Below are positions 36,964 to 46,356 of a stretch of 64,000 nt of DNA, piece after piece. Position 1 is the first letter of the stretch. Each line of letters begins with the position of its first letter. The stretch comes from an uncultured Burkholderiales bacterium (GTDB taxonomy: Bacteria > Pseudomonadota > Gammaproteobacteria > Burkholderiales > Eutrophovitaceae). The notes under the pieces are model-generated. The model made no database searches. It had not been told where the DNA came from and was given only the letters and a program-made list of their open reading frames with translations. Made by a program: the position numbers and the translations under genes. The stretch covers positions 186,001 to 250,000 of the forward strand of contig CATOSA010000008.1 in the NCBI GenBank assembly GCA_951812315.1. Direction: 5' to 3'.

Positions 36964-37557
36964 CTAGTTGTCGAAATTCACTTGCGGAGGCTTCGCAATT
37001 TCCTGTTCGTTCTCCACCGTAAACTGTGGCTTGGTCTCAAAGCCAAACATCATTGCGGTCAGATTCGACGGAAACGAGCGCACAGTTACGTTGTAGTCCT
37101 GTACCGCTCTGATATAGCGCTGGCGCGCGACTGCAATGCGATTTTCTGTTCCCTCGAGCTGCGCTTGCAGATCCCGGAAATTGGCATCAGATTTCAGTTG
37201 AGGGTAATTCTCGACAACGACGAGTAGCCGTGACAGCGCAGAGCTCAATTCACCCTGCGCAGCGTTGAACTTCTCGAACGCAGCCGGATCGTTCACCATT
37301 TCCGGTGTCGCCTGTATCGAGCCAACTTTCGAACGCGCTTCGGTCACGCCAAGCAGGACTGTTTGCTCCTGCGCGGCAAATGCTTTCACTGTTTCCACGA
37401 GATTGGGAATCAGATCCGCGCGACGCTGGTACTGGTTCACAACTTCCGACCAGCCCGCGTTGATGCTCTCATCCGCAGTCTGTAGCGCGTTGTAACCACA
37501 GCCGGAAAGTCCCAGCATCATCACCAGCATTGCGGCAGTTGCCAGAAAGCGTTTCAT
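36964..37557 (-). CDS. lemA: LemA family lipoprotein
   Basis: A 197-residue LemA protein with a lipoprotein signal (FLATAAMLVMMLGLSGCGYN, lipobox LSGC). The LemA core is INAGWSEVVNQYQRRADLIP, NLVETVKAFAAQEQ, and the helical YPQLKSDANFRDLQAQLEGT then ENRIAVARQRYIRAVQDYN. The ATG at 37557 has GGAGGA six bases upstream. A longer frame upstream exists only because an extra G in IS copy B joins the transposase 3' end to this gene in frame; that extension is not natural. IS copy B lies 80 bp upstream, so it probably sits in or beside the native promoter. Confidence 0.9.
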   Translation of the reverse strand: MKRFLATAAMLVMMLGLSGCGYNALQTADESINAGWSEVVNQYQRRADLIPNLVETVKAFAAQEQTVLLGVTEARSKVGSIQATPEMVNDPAAFEKFNAAQGELSSALSRLLVVVENYPQLKSDANFRDLQAQLEGTENRIAVARQRYIRAVQDYNVTVRSFPSNLTAMMFGFETKPQFTVENEQEIAKPPQVNFDN

Positions 37558-37688
37558 AAGTGTCCTCCACGCAATAAAGCTGCGTATCATTTTGGGGCGA
37601 AGGCCGAGAATTACAAGCAATTTAGAATGGTTGATGAAAAGTGGACCCCGAAACTTGGACCCCCGCTTAAGTGAAATCTCCATGGGGT

Positions 37689-38535
37689 TCAGGCCGCGCT
37701 CTTCAACGCCGTTTGTTCGAAGTACACCGCATCGGGGGGTACGCCGGTCAAGCCCAGTGTGACGACGCCGGGTATTGTAAAAACGAAAGTATTTGTCCAG
37801 TCCGGCGCATAATGCCGCCGGCGTTTCATACGCGCGCAGATACACGTCTTCGTACTTCACACTGCGCCACAACCGTTCGACGAACACGTTGTCGATCCAG
37901 CGAGCCTTGCCGTCCATGCTGATCGTCACTTCGTGCTCCTTGAGAACGCGGGTGAACGCATCGGCCGTGAACTGCGTGCCCTGATCGGTGTTGAATATCT
38001 CGGGTGTACCGTAGCGAGGCAATGCCTCTTCGAGCGCCTCGACGCAAAAGTCGCTGTCCATCGTGTTCGACGCCCGCCACGAAAGCACCTTGCGCGTATG
38101 CCAGTGCATAATCGCCACGAGCTACATGAACCCCTTGGCCATCGGTAGATAACACATATCGCTCGCCCACACCTGGTTGGCCCGCGTGATTGTCATGTCC
38201 CTGAGCAAGTAAGGATAGATCTTGTGTCCCTTGTCTGGCGTGCTGGTGCGCCGCTTCGGCTACAGCGCCCTGATCTGCATCTGACGCATCAGCCGCTGTA
38301 CGCGCTTACGATTGACCTGCAGCCCGCGTGTATCGAGTTCGTTGCGAATACGACGGCTTCCGTAGAACGGCAGCTCAAGGTGGATCTCGTCGATCAGGCG
38401 CATCAGCTCAAGGTCTTCGGCTGACACCTGTGCGCCGCGATAGTACGCTGTGCAGCGTGCCACTCCGAGTAACTCGCAGCGGCGTGCCCTGGACAGTTCG
38501 TGAGCGCTTTGAATCTGTGCTCGGCGCTCGCTCAC
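37689..38535 (-). pseudogene. IS3-family transposase OrfB, two TAG codons plus a frameshift (copy B)
   Basis: As in copy A, TAG codons stand at 38260-38262 and 38122-38124. In addition the extra G at 37734-37739 shifts the last 18 or so codons, turning DAVYFEQTALKSAA into RCGVLRTNGVEERGLNPMEI. The shifted frame has no stop until the end of lemA. The catalytic residues lie upstream of the shift. This copy is thus more damaged than A and C. Confidence 0.85.
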
Positions 38536-38822
38536 CGGTCGCGCCCGAGAAACTTTGACAGAAAATCTTTCTCCATCGTCAGTTGCCCGACCTTGGCGTG
38601 CAGCTTCTCGATTTCGCGTTCGGTGTGTTGCGCCTCAACTGCGTTGCCACCGAACACGTCCTCGGCACTATCGACCAGACGTTTCTTCCAGTCCTGGATC
38701 TGATTCGGGTGAACGTCGAACTGTTCACCCAGCTCGGCCAGTGTGTGCTCGCCACGCACTGCGCCCAGTGCTACTTTGGCCTTGAAGCTCGCCGTGTGAT
38801 TTCTTCTCTTTCTACGTGTCAT
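38532..38822 (-). CDS. IS3-family transposase OrfA (copy B)
   Basis: A 96-residue helix-turn-helix subunit identical to copy A except Gly for Ala in LAELGEQFDV. Its stop overlaps the GTG of orfB as in the other copies. Confidence 0.88.
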   Translation of the reverse strand: MTRRKRRNHTASFKAKVALGAVRGEHTLAELGEQFDVHPNQIQDWKKRLVDSAEDVFGGNAVEAQHTEREIEKLHAKVGQLTMEKDFLSKFLGRDR

Positions 38823-38912
38823 CTTCGGATCCTCTCTGTGTCGTAAAAGAATAATCCATAAGATTTCACTTATCAGCTACATTTTGGTGTCCAGCCGTTG
38901 GGGTCCACCTCT

Positions 38913-38915
38913 ATG
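38913..38915 (+). repeat. Target-site duplication ATG, right of IS copy B
   Basis: ATG here matches ATG at 37634-37636 on the other side of copy B. Confidence 0.7.
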
Positions 38916-39012
38916 GCTCTTTGGCCAGTCTAGTAAGTTTTTCCAGCATGAGTAGTTCGTAGTAAGTCGACGACCTGACAATTGTAGAGGTTGTCAGCCT
39001 TGCAACGATAAT

Positions 39013-39042
39013 GGGAGGCGCTACACCAGAGCGCCGCCTCCC
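39013..39042 (-). terminator. Hairpin after the DUF3604 gene
   Basis: On the minus strand GGGAGGCGGCGCT pairs with AGCGCCTCCC around a short loop with a small bulge, about 20 bp after the stop. A weak A/T stretch (ATTATC) follows. It is the likely end of the DUF3604 transcript. A second 7-bp hairpin (CTGACAA/TTGTCAG) lies at 38975-38997. Confidence 0.55.
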
Positions 39043-39062
39043 TAACTAGAGCCGATCGGCCA

Positions 39063-40985
39063 TCAGTTAACGATCTGGTGCAAATTCGGATAGGCGGGCG
39101 CCTTCTTGGTGAGCTGTGGATCCGGCGTGTACCAAATGGGCGAAGACCAGGCGCGCTCCTGAATGGTCGCAGCAACACCAGCTGGTGGTGCAATTCCCAA
39201 GGCTTTCGCATCGTAGGTTGACCAGCGTGGGGTCGGAATCTCAAGTACGCGCACGTAATAGACAGCGTGGTGCGCGGGATCAAAATCAGGGTCCGTCCAG
39301 ACAACGCTCTGTTGAGTATCGCCAATGCTGTTTGTATAACTGGCATTTGCAATATCAACGGTGTTTCCCACTGGCGGCACCTTACCTGTCACGGCATCGG
39401 GTTTGCGCTTGTCCGACAGGGCGACGTCGTAAATCTTTTCCTGCGGATAGCCATTCTCATACCAGCCTTTAATGATCTGGAGGCGGTCAAGGTTGCCGCT
39501 ATCCGGGTCCTTTAGCGCCCAGACAGCAAACGTCGGTGCTTTGGCGAGGTCCTTGCCTTTGCGCGGCGGCAGGTCACGCCCCATGGGAACGCCGCCGGCA
39601 TACGCCTTCTTTACGAAGTCCTTGTCCTTCACGAGATTTTTCGGATAGTCCCAACCGCCAAAGAATCGCAACCGAATCAGCGGGCCCGAAGTACCGAAGG
39701 TCTCTTTGCGTTTGATTGCGTCGAAAATAGCTGCACGCGTATTTTCGGGCGCCCATACGCCAGTCGCGCCCGGCGAGCCGAAACTTACGGCCGATTCACC
39801 TGCTGTCGTTCCGGCACCGGACAACCGAACTTTTGCAGTCTTATCAAGATTGCCATGCACACCCGAATAGTTGAATTCCTCACTGTCCGAAAAGCCGGTA
39901 TGTGCGTCAGCGCCAGCCACAATTCCAAGCTTGAAAGGATTAACGCCCAGGTATTCCTGATAACCAACGCCATTGATAAGCGCTTCGCGAACGTAGCTAT
40001 AGTTGATCCGGCCAAGTACCGGAGGATTGGTCCCGATCAAGTGTGAGTATTGTTGTTCAAAACCGGCAAATTCATCATTTGGCGATAATCCCGGATGTGT
40101 ATCCGACTGCCCCTTGGTCTGGATGATCTCCGTCGCTACTTCATTTCTGGCGCGCAGCTTCGCATAGCGTGCGTCTATCGGCGTGCCATAAGAAGAATTG
40201 CGCGGAGCGAACATGATTCCATTACTCAAGTTTGCGTTGTATGATATCGAGAATGCTTCCAACCCTGCATCTCGTTGGATCTGCAGGTAAGTCCATATAT
40301 CTTCCGGGCGATCAGAATCAAATGCCGAAAACGGTGCCACCGGCCCCTTATCGCCACGGAAGAATACATTGCGGCGCACATTCTGATTGGCGGGAATAGA
40401 CGTCCATTCAAATGCGATAAACGTGGTGAACTTACCCGGGTCGTTGTGCTTGTTCGTGATCTCGATGTGTTTTAGCCAGTTTGCGTTGATCACTTTCGGA
40501 TCGTTAAAAACCGGATCAGGATTGTTGGTGGTGAGACCGACCGCAATTCTGGCAAAGGCCTCATCGCCTTTCTTGGCATCACTAGACAAGATCAACTTGA
40601 TGATCTCGTTATCCTTATTCTTTGTAATCAAATCGGACTTCGGGTCAGACAGCTGGGGCAAAACACCAAAATATTCCGCATGGTCGGTTACCGCGCACCA
40701 GTCATAAGGCGTCTTCCGCTGCACTATTTGTCCTGAAGTGTTCTTCTTTATCGCTTTGCCCTTGCAAAAATTGTAAGCATCGTCCGTAGTATTACGGGTA
40801 CCCATGGAATAGGCATCCGGCGAATTCTGCGTATGCAGATGCTGCTCCCCGAAGTACACGTTATTCAGCGGATTCGGCTTGCCGGAATTGCGCCCCGGTT
40901 CACCGACCGAGTCCGCCCATGCGCCGCCAGATATCAGTAGCAGAAGCGTTGCAAAAAAACGCGATTTTTCATTCTTCTTCCCCAT
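39063..40985 (-). CDS. Exported DUF3604 domain protein
   Basis: A 640-residue exported protein with signal peptide at about 1-24 (RFFATLLLLISGGAWA). It is nearly all DUF3604, a PHP-like predicted metal-dependent hydrolase: NVYFGEQHLHTQNSPDAYSM with the first His pair, YDWCAVTDHAEYFGVLPQL, FTTFIAFEWTS, LGIVAGADAHTGFSDSEE and a C-terminal WALKDPDSGNLDRLQIIKGW. In the middle it reads FSISYNANLSNGIMF, where relatives usually have His before Asn, so one metal ligand may be changed (less sure). Such proteins are common in marine proteobacteria in several copies; the substrate is unknown. Confidence 0.88.
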   Translation of the reverse strand: MGKKNEKSRFFATLLLLISGGAWADSVGEPGRNSGKPNPLNNVYFGEQHLHTQNSPDAYSMGTRNTTDDAYNFCKGKAIKKNTSGQIVQRKTPYDWCAVTDHAEYFGVLPQLSDPKSDLITKNKDNEIIKLILSSDAKKGDEAFARIAVGLTTNNPDPVFNDPKVINANWLKHIEITNKHNDPGKFTTFIAFEWTSIPANQNVRRNVFFRGDKGPVAPFSAFDSDRPEDIWTYLQIQRDAGLEAFSISYNANLSNGIMFAPRNSSYGTPIDARYAKLRARNEVATEIIQTKGQSDTHPGLSPNDEFAGFEQQYSHLIGTNPPVLGRINYSYVREALINGVGYQEYLGVNPFKLGIVAGADAHTGFSDSEEFNYSGVHGNLDKTAKVRLSGAGTTAGESAVSFGSPGATGVWAPENTRAAIFDAIKRKETFGTSGPLIRLRFFGGWDYPKNLVKDKDFVKKAYAGGVPMGRDLPPRKGKDLAKAPTFAVWALKDPDSGNLDRLQIIKGWYENGYPQEKIYDVALSDKRKPDAVTGKVPPVGNTVDIANASYTNSIGDTQQSVVWTDPDFDPAHHAVYYVRVLEIPTPRWSTYDAKALGIAPPAGVAATIQERAWSSPIWYTPDPQLTKKAPAYPNLHQIVN

Positions 40986-41144
40986 TGAGCAAACGACTTA
41001 TGAATTTGTGCACTGGCCGAATCCACCAGAATTAGCCGTCTGTTGCCGGGTCAATTCCCGCCCGTTCAGGCTGTTCAACGCGCGCATATTGGCTCGCCGG
41101 GGCGTGTGCCAAATTGTTTTCCAGACGAAATACGCCGGACAAAT

Positions 41145-41462
41145 TCACTCTGCACACGCAATGCAGAATTCGGCATGAGGCAACGCCTCCAATCTCGCGG
41201 GATTGATCGTTTCGCCGCAACGCGTACAAATACCGTAGTCACCCGAATCCAGGCGCTCGAGCGCGCGGCCAATATCACGCAGTTCGGCGATCGCTTCGTC
41301 GTTCAGTCCGTCGCGAACCTCTGACACCTGCCAGAGCTGAGCAGTCGTATCGTCGCCCTCTTCGACTTCGTGCCTTTCCTCGGACTGCGTCTGCTGCAAC
41401 CGTTGCTGCAGTTCAGCCTGCATGGCCAGTAACTTCTTTCTGATTTCTACCGATTCATTCAT
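41145..41462 (-). CDS. DksA/TraR-family zinc-finger protein
   Basis: A 105-residue protein with an N-terminal coiled coil (LLAMQAELQQRLQQTQSEER) and a C-terminal four-Cys zinc finger, CTRCGETINPARLEALPHAE then FCIACAE. The linker DSGDYGICTRCGE is typical. DksA-like proteins enter the secondary channel of RNA polymerase and tune transcription with ppGpp. It is shorter than true DksA (about 150) and closer to TraR/YbiI types. ATG 41462 follows GGATAAG; a TTG at 41474 is the alternative. Confidence 0.88.
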   Translation of the reverse strand: MNESVEIRKKLLAMQAELQQRLQQTQSEERHEVEEGDDTTAQLWQVSEVRDGLNDEAIAELRDIGRALERLDSGDYGICTRCGETINPARLEALPHAEFCIACAE

Positions 41463-41755
41463 TGGCTTATCCAATCACAGATGCGAAATTAGCACTGACG
41501 CTTCATGCCTGAAAGACAGATCAAGAACACGTTCTTGTCGGGAAATCCCATCGACGTTCTGATCCCTGGTTTTTGCCCTGAAAATTCGCACTGATTCTTT
41601 GCCGAATCTCACAATTGCCGACATTCAAACCGCGAGACGAATAAATCCAGGTAACAAAGCCTACCAGAAGTGCCTTGCCAGGATGCGGATTGGCGATACA
41701 TGTAGCCGTTGCCGTAGAAAGCCGCCAAGGCGTCTTGCCCGGATCCAACTAAACA

Positions 41756-42619
41756 TCACCCCTGCACTGCAGTCAGATCCAGTCGACCATCGCGACACGG
41801 CGGACACCAATAATAGCCACCGCTGACCGGTCGCGAAAAAGTGAACAGCGCATCGGCAATGCCATCTTCTTCACCTGCCATACGCCTCATCTGCACCTCG
41901 AAAGCGTCCAGCGATTTTCCAAACGCAACGAACATAAGGCCTTCGCCACTTTGGCTTGCGAACGGCATGGAACGTCGCAGGACGAACGCCGCCGGTTCAA
42001 AGCTCTCTTGTTCGGCACGCTTCACATGGGCCGATTCGGGCGCGTCTTTTATCTCGGCGTTATCGCTCAGTCGGCGACCGATTATGTGATCCCTCTCCTG
42101 TTGAGAACGCGCGCGGAAATTCCTGAGATCGTGCACCCATTGCTGAACAGCAACAAAACTGGAACCGTCTCCTGCGAGCGCGGCTTTAGCGGCGGCGTCA
42201 CCCGCCGGATTTTCGGTACCGTCTTCGTAACCAGTCAGGTCGCGCCCGAGATCCTCGTTGCCATGCTTGAACGCTCCAATTGATTGTTCGAGACGAAAAG
42301 TGGCGGCCAGCGAATCGCTCAGCGCGATACTACGATTGACCAACTCGCCATGATCGTCACCCCTCAGCCACACCCACAGTGCGTGCTGCGTGGAAGGAAC
42401 CTCCAGGCCAGGTCCGGACATCGCTGGAAACGGCCGCAAGCCGCTAACCTTGCCGTCGATAAGCGAAACCAGGGGCGCACCCAGTCCGATCACAATGCCC
42501 TCGTCAATATTGATGGCCTCAATGGCACGTATGGCCGATGATGCGTCGGCTCCCGGCTGACAGCTAAAAGTCAAATAGCGTCCCGCCACAGGAGCACCAG
42601 GCAAAATTGATGGTTGCAT
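41756..42619 (-). CDS. Dyp-type haem peroxidase
   Basis: A 287-residue dye-decolourising peroxidase. The distal GxxDG motif is LTGYEDGTENPAG, with the catalytic Asp. The proximal His is likely in APESAHVKRAEQES. FVLRRSMPFASQSGEGLMFV carries the conserved distal Arg region. The size fits the compact class B form. There is no signal peptide, so it is cytoplasmic or packed in an encapsulin, but no encapsulin gene is near. The ATG at 42619 with AGAGGAAA was chosen over a frame start at 42661. Confidence 0.9.
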   Translation of the reverse strand: MQPSILPGAPVAGRYLTFSCQPGADASSAIRAIEAINIDEGIVIGLGAPLVSLIDGKVSGLRPFPAMSGPGLEVPSTQHALWVWLRGDDHGELVNRSIALSDSLAATFRLEQSIGAFKHGNEDLGRDLTGYEDGTENPAGDAAAKAALAGDGSSFVAVQQWVHDLRNFRARSQQERDHIIGRRLSDNAEIKDAPESAHVKRAEQESFEPAAFVLRRSMPFASQSGEGLMFVAFGKSLDAFEVQMRRMAGEEDGIADALFTFSRPVSGGYYWCPPCRDGRLDLTAVQG

Positions 42620-42791
42620 CGCGTTTCCTCTTCCTCGTTCTAGCGTTTCAGTTTTTGTCACTGACGGCGATCTTTAGAGCGTATTCTTGCCGATGTTGCC
42701 GTCGTTCATGATCAGGCGGATAGAAGGAACGTCCTGTCTACCTGGCTCCGCATCTCACACCTTATCCAGGGGTACATGCCGAGTCGCCCGG

Positions 42792-44028
42792 CTAACGTGA
42801 CATAAATCGCTCACGCAATTCCTTGCGCAGCCGTAGCCGTTCTTGATAGTCGCCGCCGAACTGCTTGGGCGACACACCTTCCCAGACTTGCGCATAAACA
42901 CGCATCTTGTTGGCGCCGTAGATCTTCGCGAGGTCTTCATTCGAATAGCCGCGCTTCCACAGTTCGTCGGTTACTGCCGGCAGGATTCTGGCGAGCGGTC
43001 CCGAATCGGTGGCGCCCATATCAAAGGCATTGGTCATGTAACCGCCGTCGGCGTACATATCGGCATTCTTCTTTGCGAAAGCGACGACAAGCTCGGTCGA
43101 AAACATGTCATCAGTCGCGATGCCGACATGGTCTACACCGACCAGCTTCGCATAGTAATCGATCATGTCAGCCGCATGCTTTGGCGTAATGTCGTCGGGC
43201 CAGATACCGTCCATCATCCATTCCGTAAAGGTCGGCGAAACATATCCACCACTTTTCGCGGCGCGCAATGCTTCCTCGTCAGAAATATTACGATAGCAAC
43301 CTCTGGCAGTTGCGTTCTTCTCGTTCTTGTACAGTCCAGCAGGCAACGAAAGGCACGCCCGGATAGTACTTTTCCATATGCGCCGCGGCATCCGCCGCAG
43401 TCTTCGAACCAGTGTGGCTCAGGTCCAGAATGATGCCGTACCTGACCAGCGCGTCGATGACACTTCGACCCCAGTTGGTCAAACCGTCATCCCTGCCGTT
43501 ATACGCCACCAATGAACCCGAGCCGGTACGGAAACGGTCGTTGTATGCCAGGATCATGCTGGCGACTCCCATATCCTTGAGCGCAGCCACTCTCGACAAA
43601 TCTTCTTCGAGCACTGTTGCCGTCTGCACATTCCAGATGACCGCAGTTTTGCCTTTGATATGGGCAGCTTCAATGTCCCGCGTTGACCTCACAAAGATAT
43701 ACTTGTCTGGTTGCTCCGCCATTGCCGCGCGGTGCGCATGGTGCTGACGCATCAGTTCGTCCCAGTTGTGCGACGCCGCGGCAAGCGTCATCGCATGACC
43801 TGTCACACCTGCGGCCCTGGCCTCTTTGAAGTAACTCAGTAGCTGCTCGTTCCTTGTCCAACCAGTTCCGTAGGGACTGGCGAGCATGCCAATAACCACC
43901 GTGTCCTTTACGAATTGCTTCGCTTTGTCCGACGCCTGCCACCATTTTGAATCGGCACCGGCGAAACAATTGGCCGAAAGAACTAAAACGGAAACAAGGA
44001 CGCTGGTGATTACATGCTTTCTATACAT
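42792..44028 (-). pseudogene. Exported M19 (renal-type) dipeptidase, broken by an internal deletion
   Basis: The first frame has a signal peptide (VITSVLVSVLVLSANCFAG) and an M19 dipeptidase barrel: SYFKEARAAGVTGHAMTLAA, TAVIWNVQTATVLEEDLSRV, LILAYNDRF-like segment, [19 protein letters not shown]. After PGVPFVA the frame is lost. The other frame resumes with [20 protein letters not shown] then [13 protein letters not shown], and ends [14 protein letters not shown] plus a basic tail. The missing piece (near 43339-43346) is the conserved S-H segment with a zinc His. A short deletion therefore removed a metal ligand as well as the frame. ATG 44028 follows GGAGAAAG. Confidence 0.82.
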
Positions 44029-44141
44029 AGTGCTTTCTCCACATAGTGCGGTCTCCACAGATCTGCTACATGGTCATCGATTTGATTCGAACTCTGGAAC
44101 AGTCATCTCTCCCTGCAATCAAACTTCCCAGGCCCTGACTA

Positions 44142-44810
44142 CTATTCATATGGTTCAACATCGTCGGCGGTCAATACATAAGCCACTGGAATGTCTGCTG
44201 ACCCGTCAACCAGTGAAAGACTCGGATTGCCCTGCTGCGATCTGAGCACACCATTGACCCACACGGGCGTAAACATGCCGGCACTCTCGAATCCATCATG
44301 GATTTTGACGAGAATGATCTGATTGGGTGGCGGCGGCGGCGTATGGATACATGCGCCAACGTACGGCACCAGCAGGAATTCGGTCACCTTCTTGTCTGTG
44401 AACTCCAGCGGCAATACGTAACCCGGCATGCGAACCAACTTCCCGTCGAGTTCGCCGTTGGTTGCCGTCGCACGCTGGCGGCGCTTCTCGGCGATTTCGT
44501 CGCGCTGCGCTAACAAACCGTCAACGTCGACGCCTTTCGCTTTGAGGTCAATGTACGCATTTTCAGCTTCAGCAACCTCCTTGTCATCGATTGCACTTCC
44601 CTCGTCCTGCCGCGCGCGAAATTGCGCCACTGTTGCAAGCAGATACAGTTGTTCCGGGATTAGCGTAGTGAACGGGTCGTGGAAGTCAGCGCTCTTCGGA
44701 ATCAGATCATCCCACAGCAACTCGCGCGGTTGTTCAGCCTGTACCGGCAATATGACCATAAAGCAGAGCGTGAACAGCCACGCGAAAACGAACATCCCCC
44801 GATTCATCAT
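44142..44810 (-). CDS. Exported DUF3299 protein
   Basis: A 222-residue protein with a signal peptide (FVFAWLFTLCFMVILPVQAE). DUF3299 is visible: LLWDDLIPK, then ATATNGELDGKLVRMPGYVL, PLEFTDKKVTEFLLVPYVGA and CIHTPPPPPNQIILVKIHDG. The CIHTPPPPPNQ loop with its Cys-His is the signature of the family. Members often neighbour metal or cytochrome-related exporters, but no role is proven. Double ATG start with GGAAGAAC upstream. The broken porin gene follows on the same strand upstream. Confidence 0.85.
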   Translation of the reverse strand: MMNRGMFVFAWLFTLCFMVILPVQAEQPRELLWDDLIPKSADFHDPFTTLIPEQLYLLATVAQFRARQDEGSAIDDKEVAEAENAYIDLKAKGVDVDGLLAQRDEIAEKRRQRATATNGELDGKLVRMPGYVLPLEFTDKKVTEFLLVPYVGACIHTPPPPPNQIILVKIHDGFESAGMFTPVWVNGVLRSQQGNPSLSLVDGSADIPVAYVLTADDVEPYE

Positions 44811-44862
44811 TGTTCTTCCTTCATTAGCGTTCAGTCATTGCATTTTCATGCATATTGTATGG

Positions 44863-46176
44863 TTACAACGCAAATCGACCACGCAATCCGATTACCCATA
44901 GCGAATTATCGACCGGATTCAACGCGGGGTCCTTCAAATATTGAATAGACGGCGTCAGTGCGAACTGCTGGGTAATCTGGATGCGGTAAAACGTTTCCAT
45001 TGTGATCTGGTCTTCCAGTCCCGGCGCAAACGTCGATTCATTGGGCTCGCCCCAATTCAGACCGAAACCAAGCTGATTGGTCGTGCCGCTCTTCTGGTAA
45101 AGAAATCCGCCACTGATCGATTTTTGTAACAGGCTGCCGCCATCATCAGCGTATCCGCCACGTACAAACGGCATCCATGTTTCGCTCAGATACTTGACGT
45201 GAGAAAAATTGAATCCCCAGCCCTGCAGTGCGCCTGCTTGCGGCGTGTTGTCAACATGCCATAGAGTGACATGGGTGTTGTCCGTATAAATCTGGTCCTG
45301 CGAGCCAGTCCAGCCCAGCTCGATTGTCGAGAAGTACTGATGGTCATTGAAGAATCGATCGAAACTTCCGTCGAACGGGTCGGTTGAATCGGTATAGGCG
45401 TTGGCAACGCTGCCAATCAGGAACATCTTGTCGCCGAGCATGGTTCCGCCAGCCGCGCCAAGTGTCGCGTCGTTGGGGAGGAACATGCTCGCCGAACCGG
45501 TACTGAATACCAGATTGATAAATCCAGTCCATGGGGTGGCACCCAACCACACGTCAACATAATCGGTCACGTCAAGGTAGCCGCCCAACACGGTCGCCCG
45601 GCCGTCATTGAGCCTTTGCCTCCAGTACAGGTTGGTCCAGCGCGTTCCCTGATCGCTGAACGGCGGCGCCATGAATCCGGCATAGCCGAGCTAGCTCAGG
45701 CCATAGGCACTTGCCGCTACGTCTGAATAGCGATGGCGATTCTCGATCTTCCAGACCAGCGATCCGATGTTCGCGGTGCCACGACCAACGGCTTCCCAGG
45801 AACCGTAGAAACGCAACATGCCACTGGATGCGTCGTTGGTACCATTAGTGGGGTCAGACCACAAGAATACATTGGAGTAATCAAGACCGAACGAAACGCC
45901 ACTTCTTTCCAGGAGGGACACTTTCCAGTCAAACCACGGCTGCAGTGCCCGCTCCTTGACAATGGCTTCGCGCGGTTCAGCGTCGTCTTCAATACGTCTT
46001 GCAACAGATTCCGGACCTCCGAAGTTCACGACGCCGCCTCCAACACGTGCGGTCGTGAGCAGGTCACTAGTTGCCTCCTGTGCGCGTACATGCGACGCCG
46101 CAACAGCCAGACCAATCAACGTGATCGCGCAAACCCGGCCGCAGTTGTCAATCAGACGCAGAACAATGGAGCGCAT
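44863..46176 (-). pseudogene. OprB-type carbohydrate porin with an in-frame TAG
   Basis: One frame of about 437 codons interrupted by a single TAG at 45691-45693. Upstream it has a signal peptide (ITLIGLAVAASHVRAQE) and the start of an OprB-like beta-barrel (LLERSGVSFGLDYSNVFLWS). Downstream, in the same frame, come the barrel strands RWTNLYWRQRLNDGRATVLG, GTMLGDKMFLIGSVANAY and the closing SLWVIGLRGRFAL. The TAG follows AYGLS and precedes LGYAGF, so it probably came from CAG (Gln) by one base change. Unless suppressed, no porin is made. The start at ATG 46176 is chosen to give a normal signal peptide. Confidence 0.82.
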
Positions 46177-46290
46177 GGAAATATCAATGTGTTGTTCTTC
46201 AAGCTGCGTAATGCTTCGGCAAACGCGATACGTCAATTGCGTAAATCAGAGTATGGGTGATATGCCCGACCTGGCGCTTCCCCAACAGAC

Positions 46291-46310
46291 AAGCGGGCCG
46301 AGGCCCGCTT
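46291..46310 (-). terminator. Perfect 9-bp palindrome hairpin
   Basis: AAGCGGGCC and GGCCCGCTT are separated by two bases, an unbroken 20-bp palindrome between the amidohydrolase stop and the porin start. A two-base loop cannot close tightly, so the actual stem is likely 8 bp. No T-run follows. It could end the amidohydrolase transcript or be a binding site. Confidence 0.45.
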
Positions 46311-46356
46311 GCTTCCAGAAACTGGCGCGAACGCTACTTAAATACTGAACCGCTAC

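Larger units (their letters stand above)
37637..38912 (-). mobile_element. IS3-family insertion sequence, copy B
   Basis: The same element as copies A and C, here 1276 bp because of one extra G in a G run at 37734-37739 (six bases; five in the other copies). Flanking ATG at 37634-37636 and at 38913-38915 is a 3-bp target duplication, so this was a simple insertion. It lies between the lemA operon and the DUF3604 gene, and no host frame is visibly cut. The inner end reads AAAAGTGGACC, one base different from AGAAGTGGACC in A. Confidence 0.92.
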
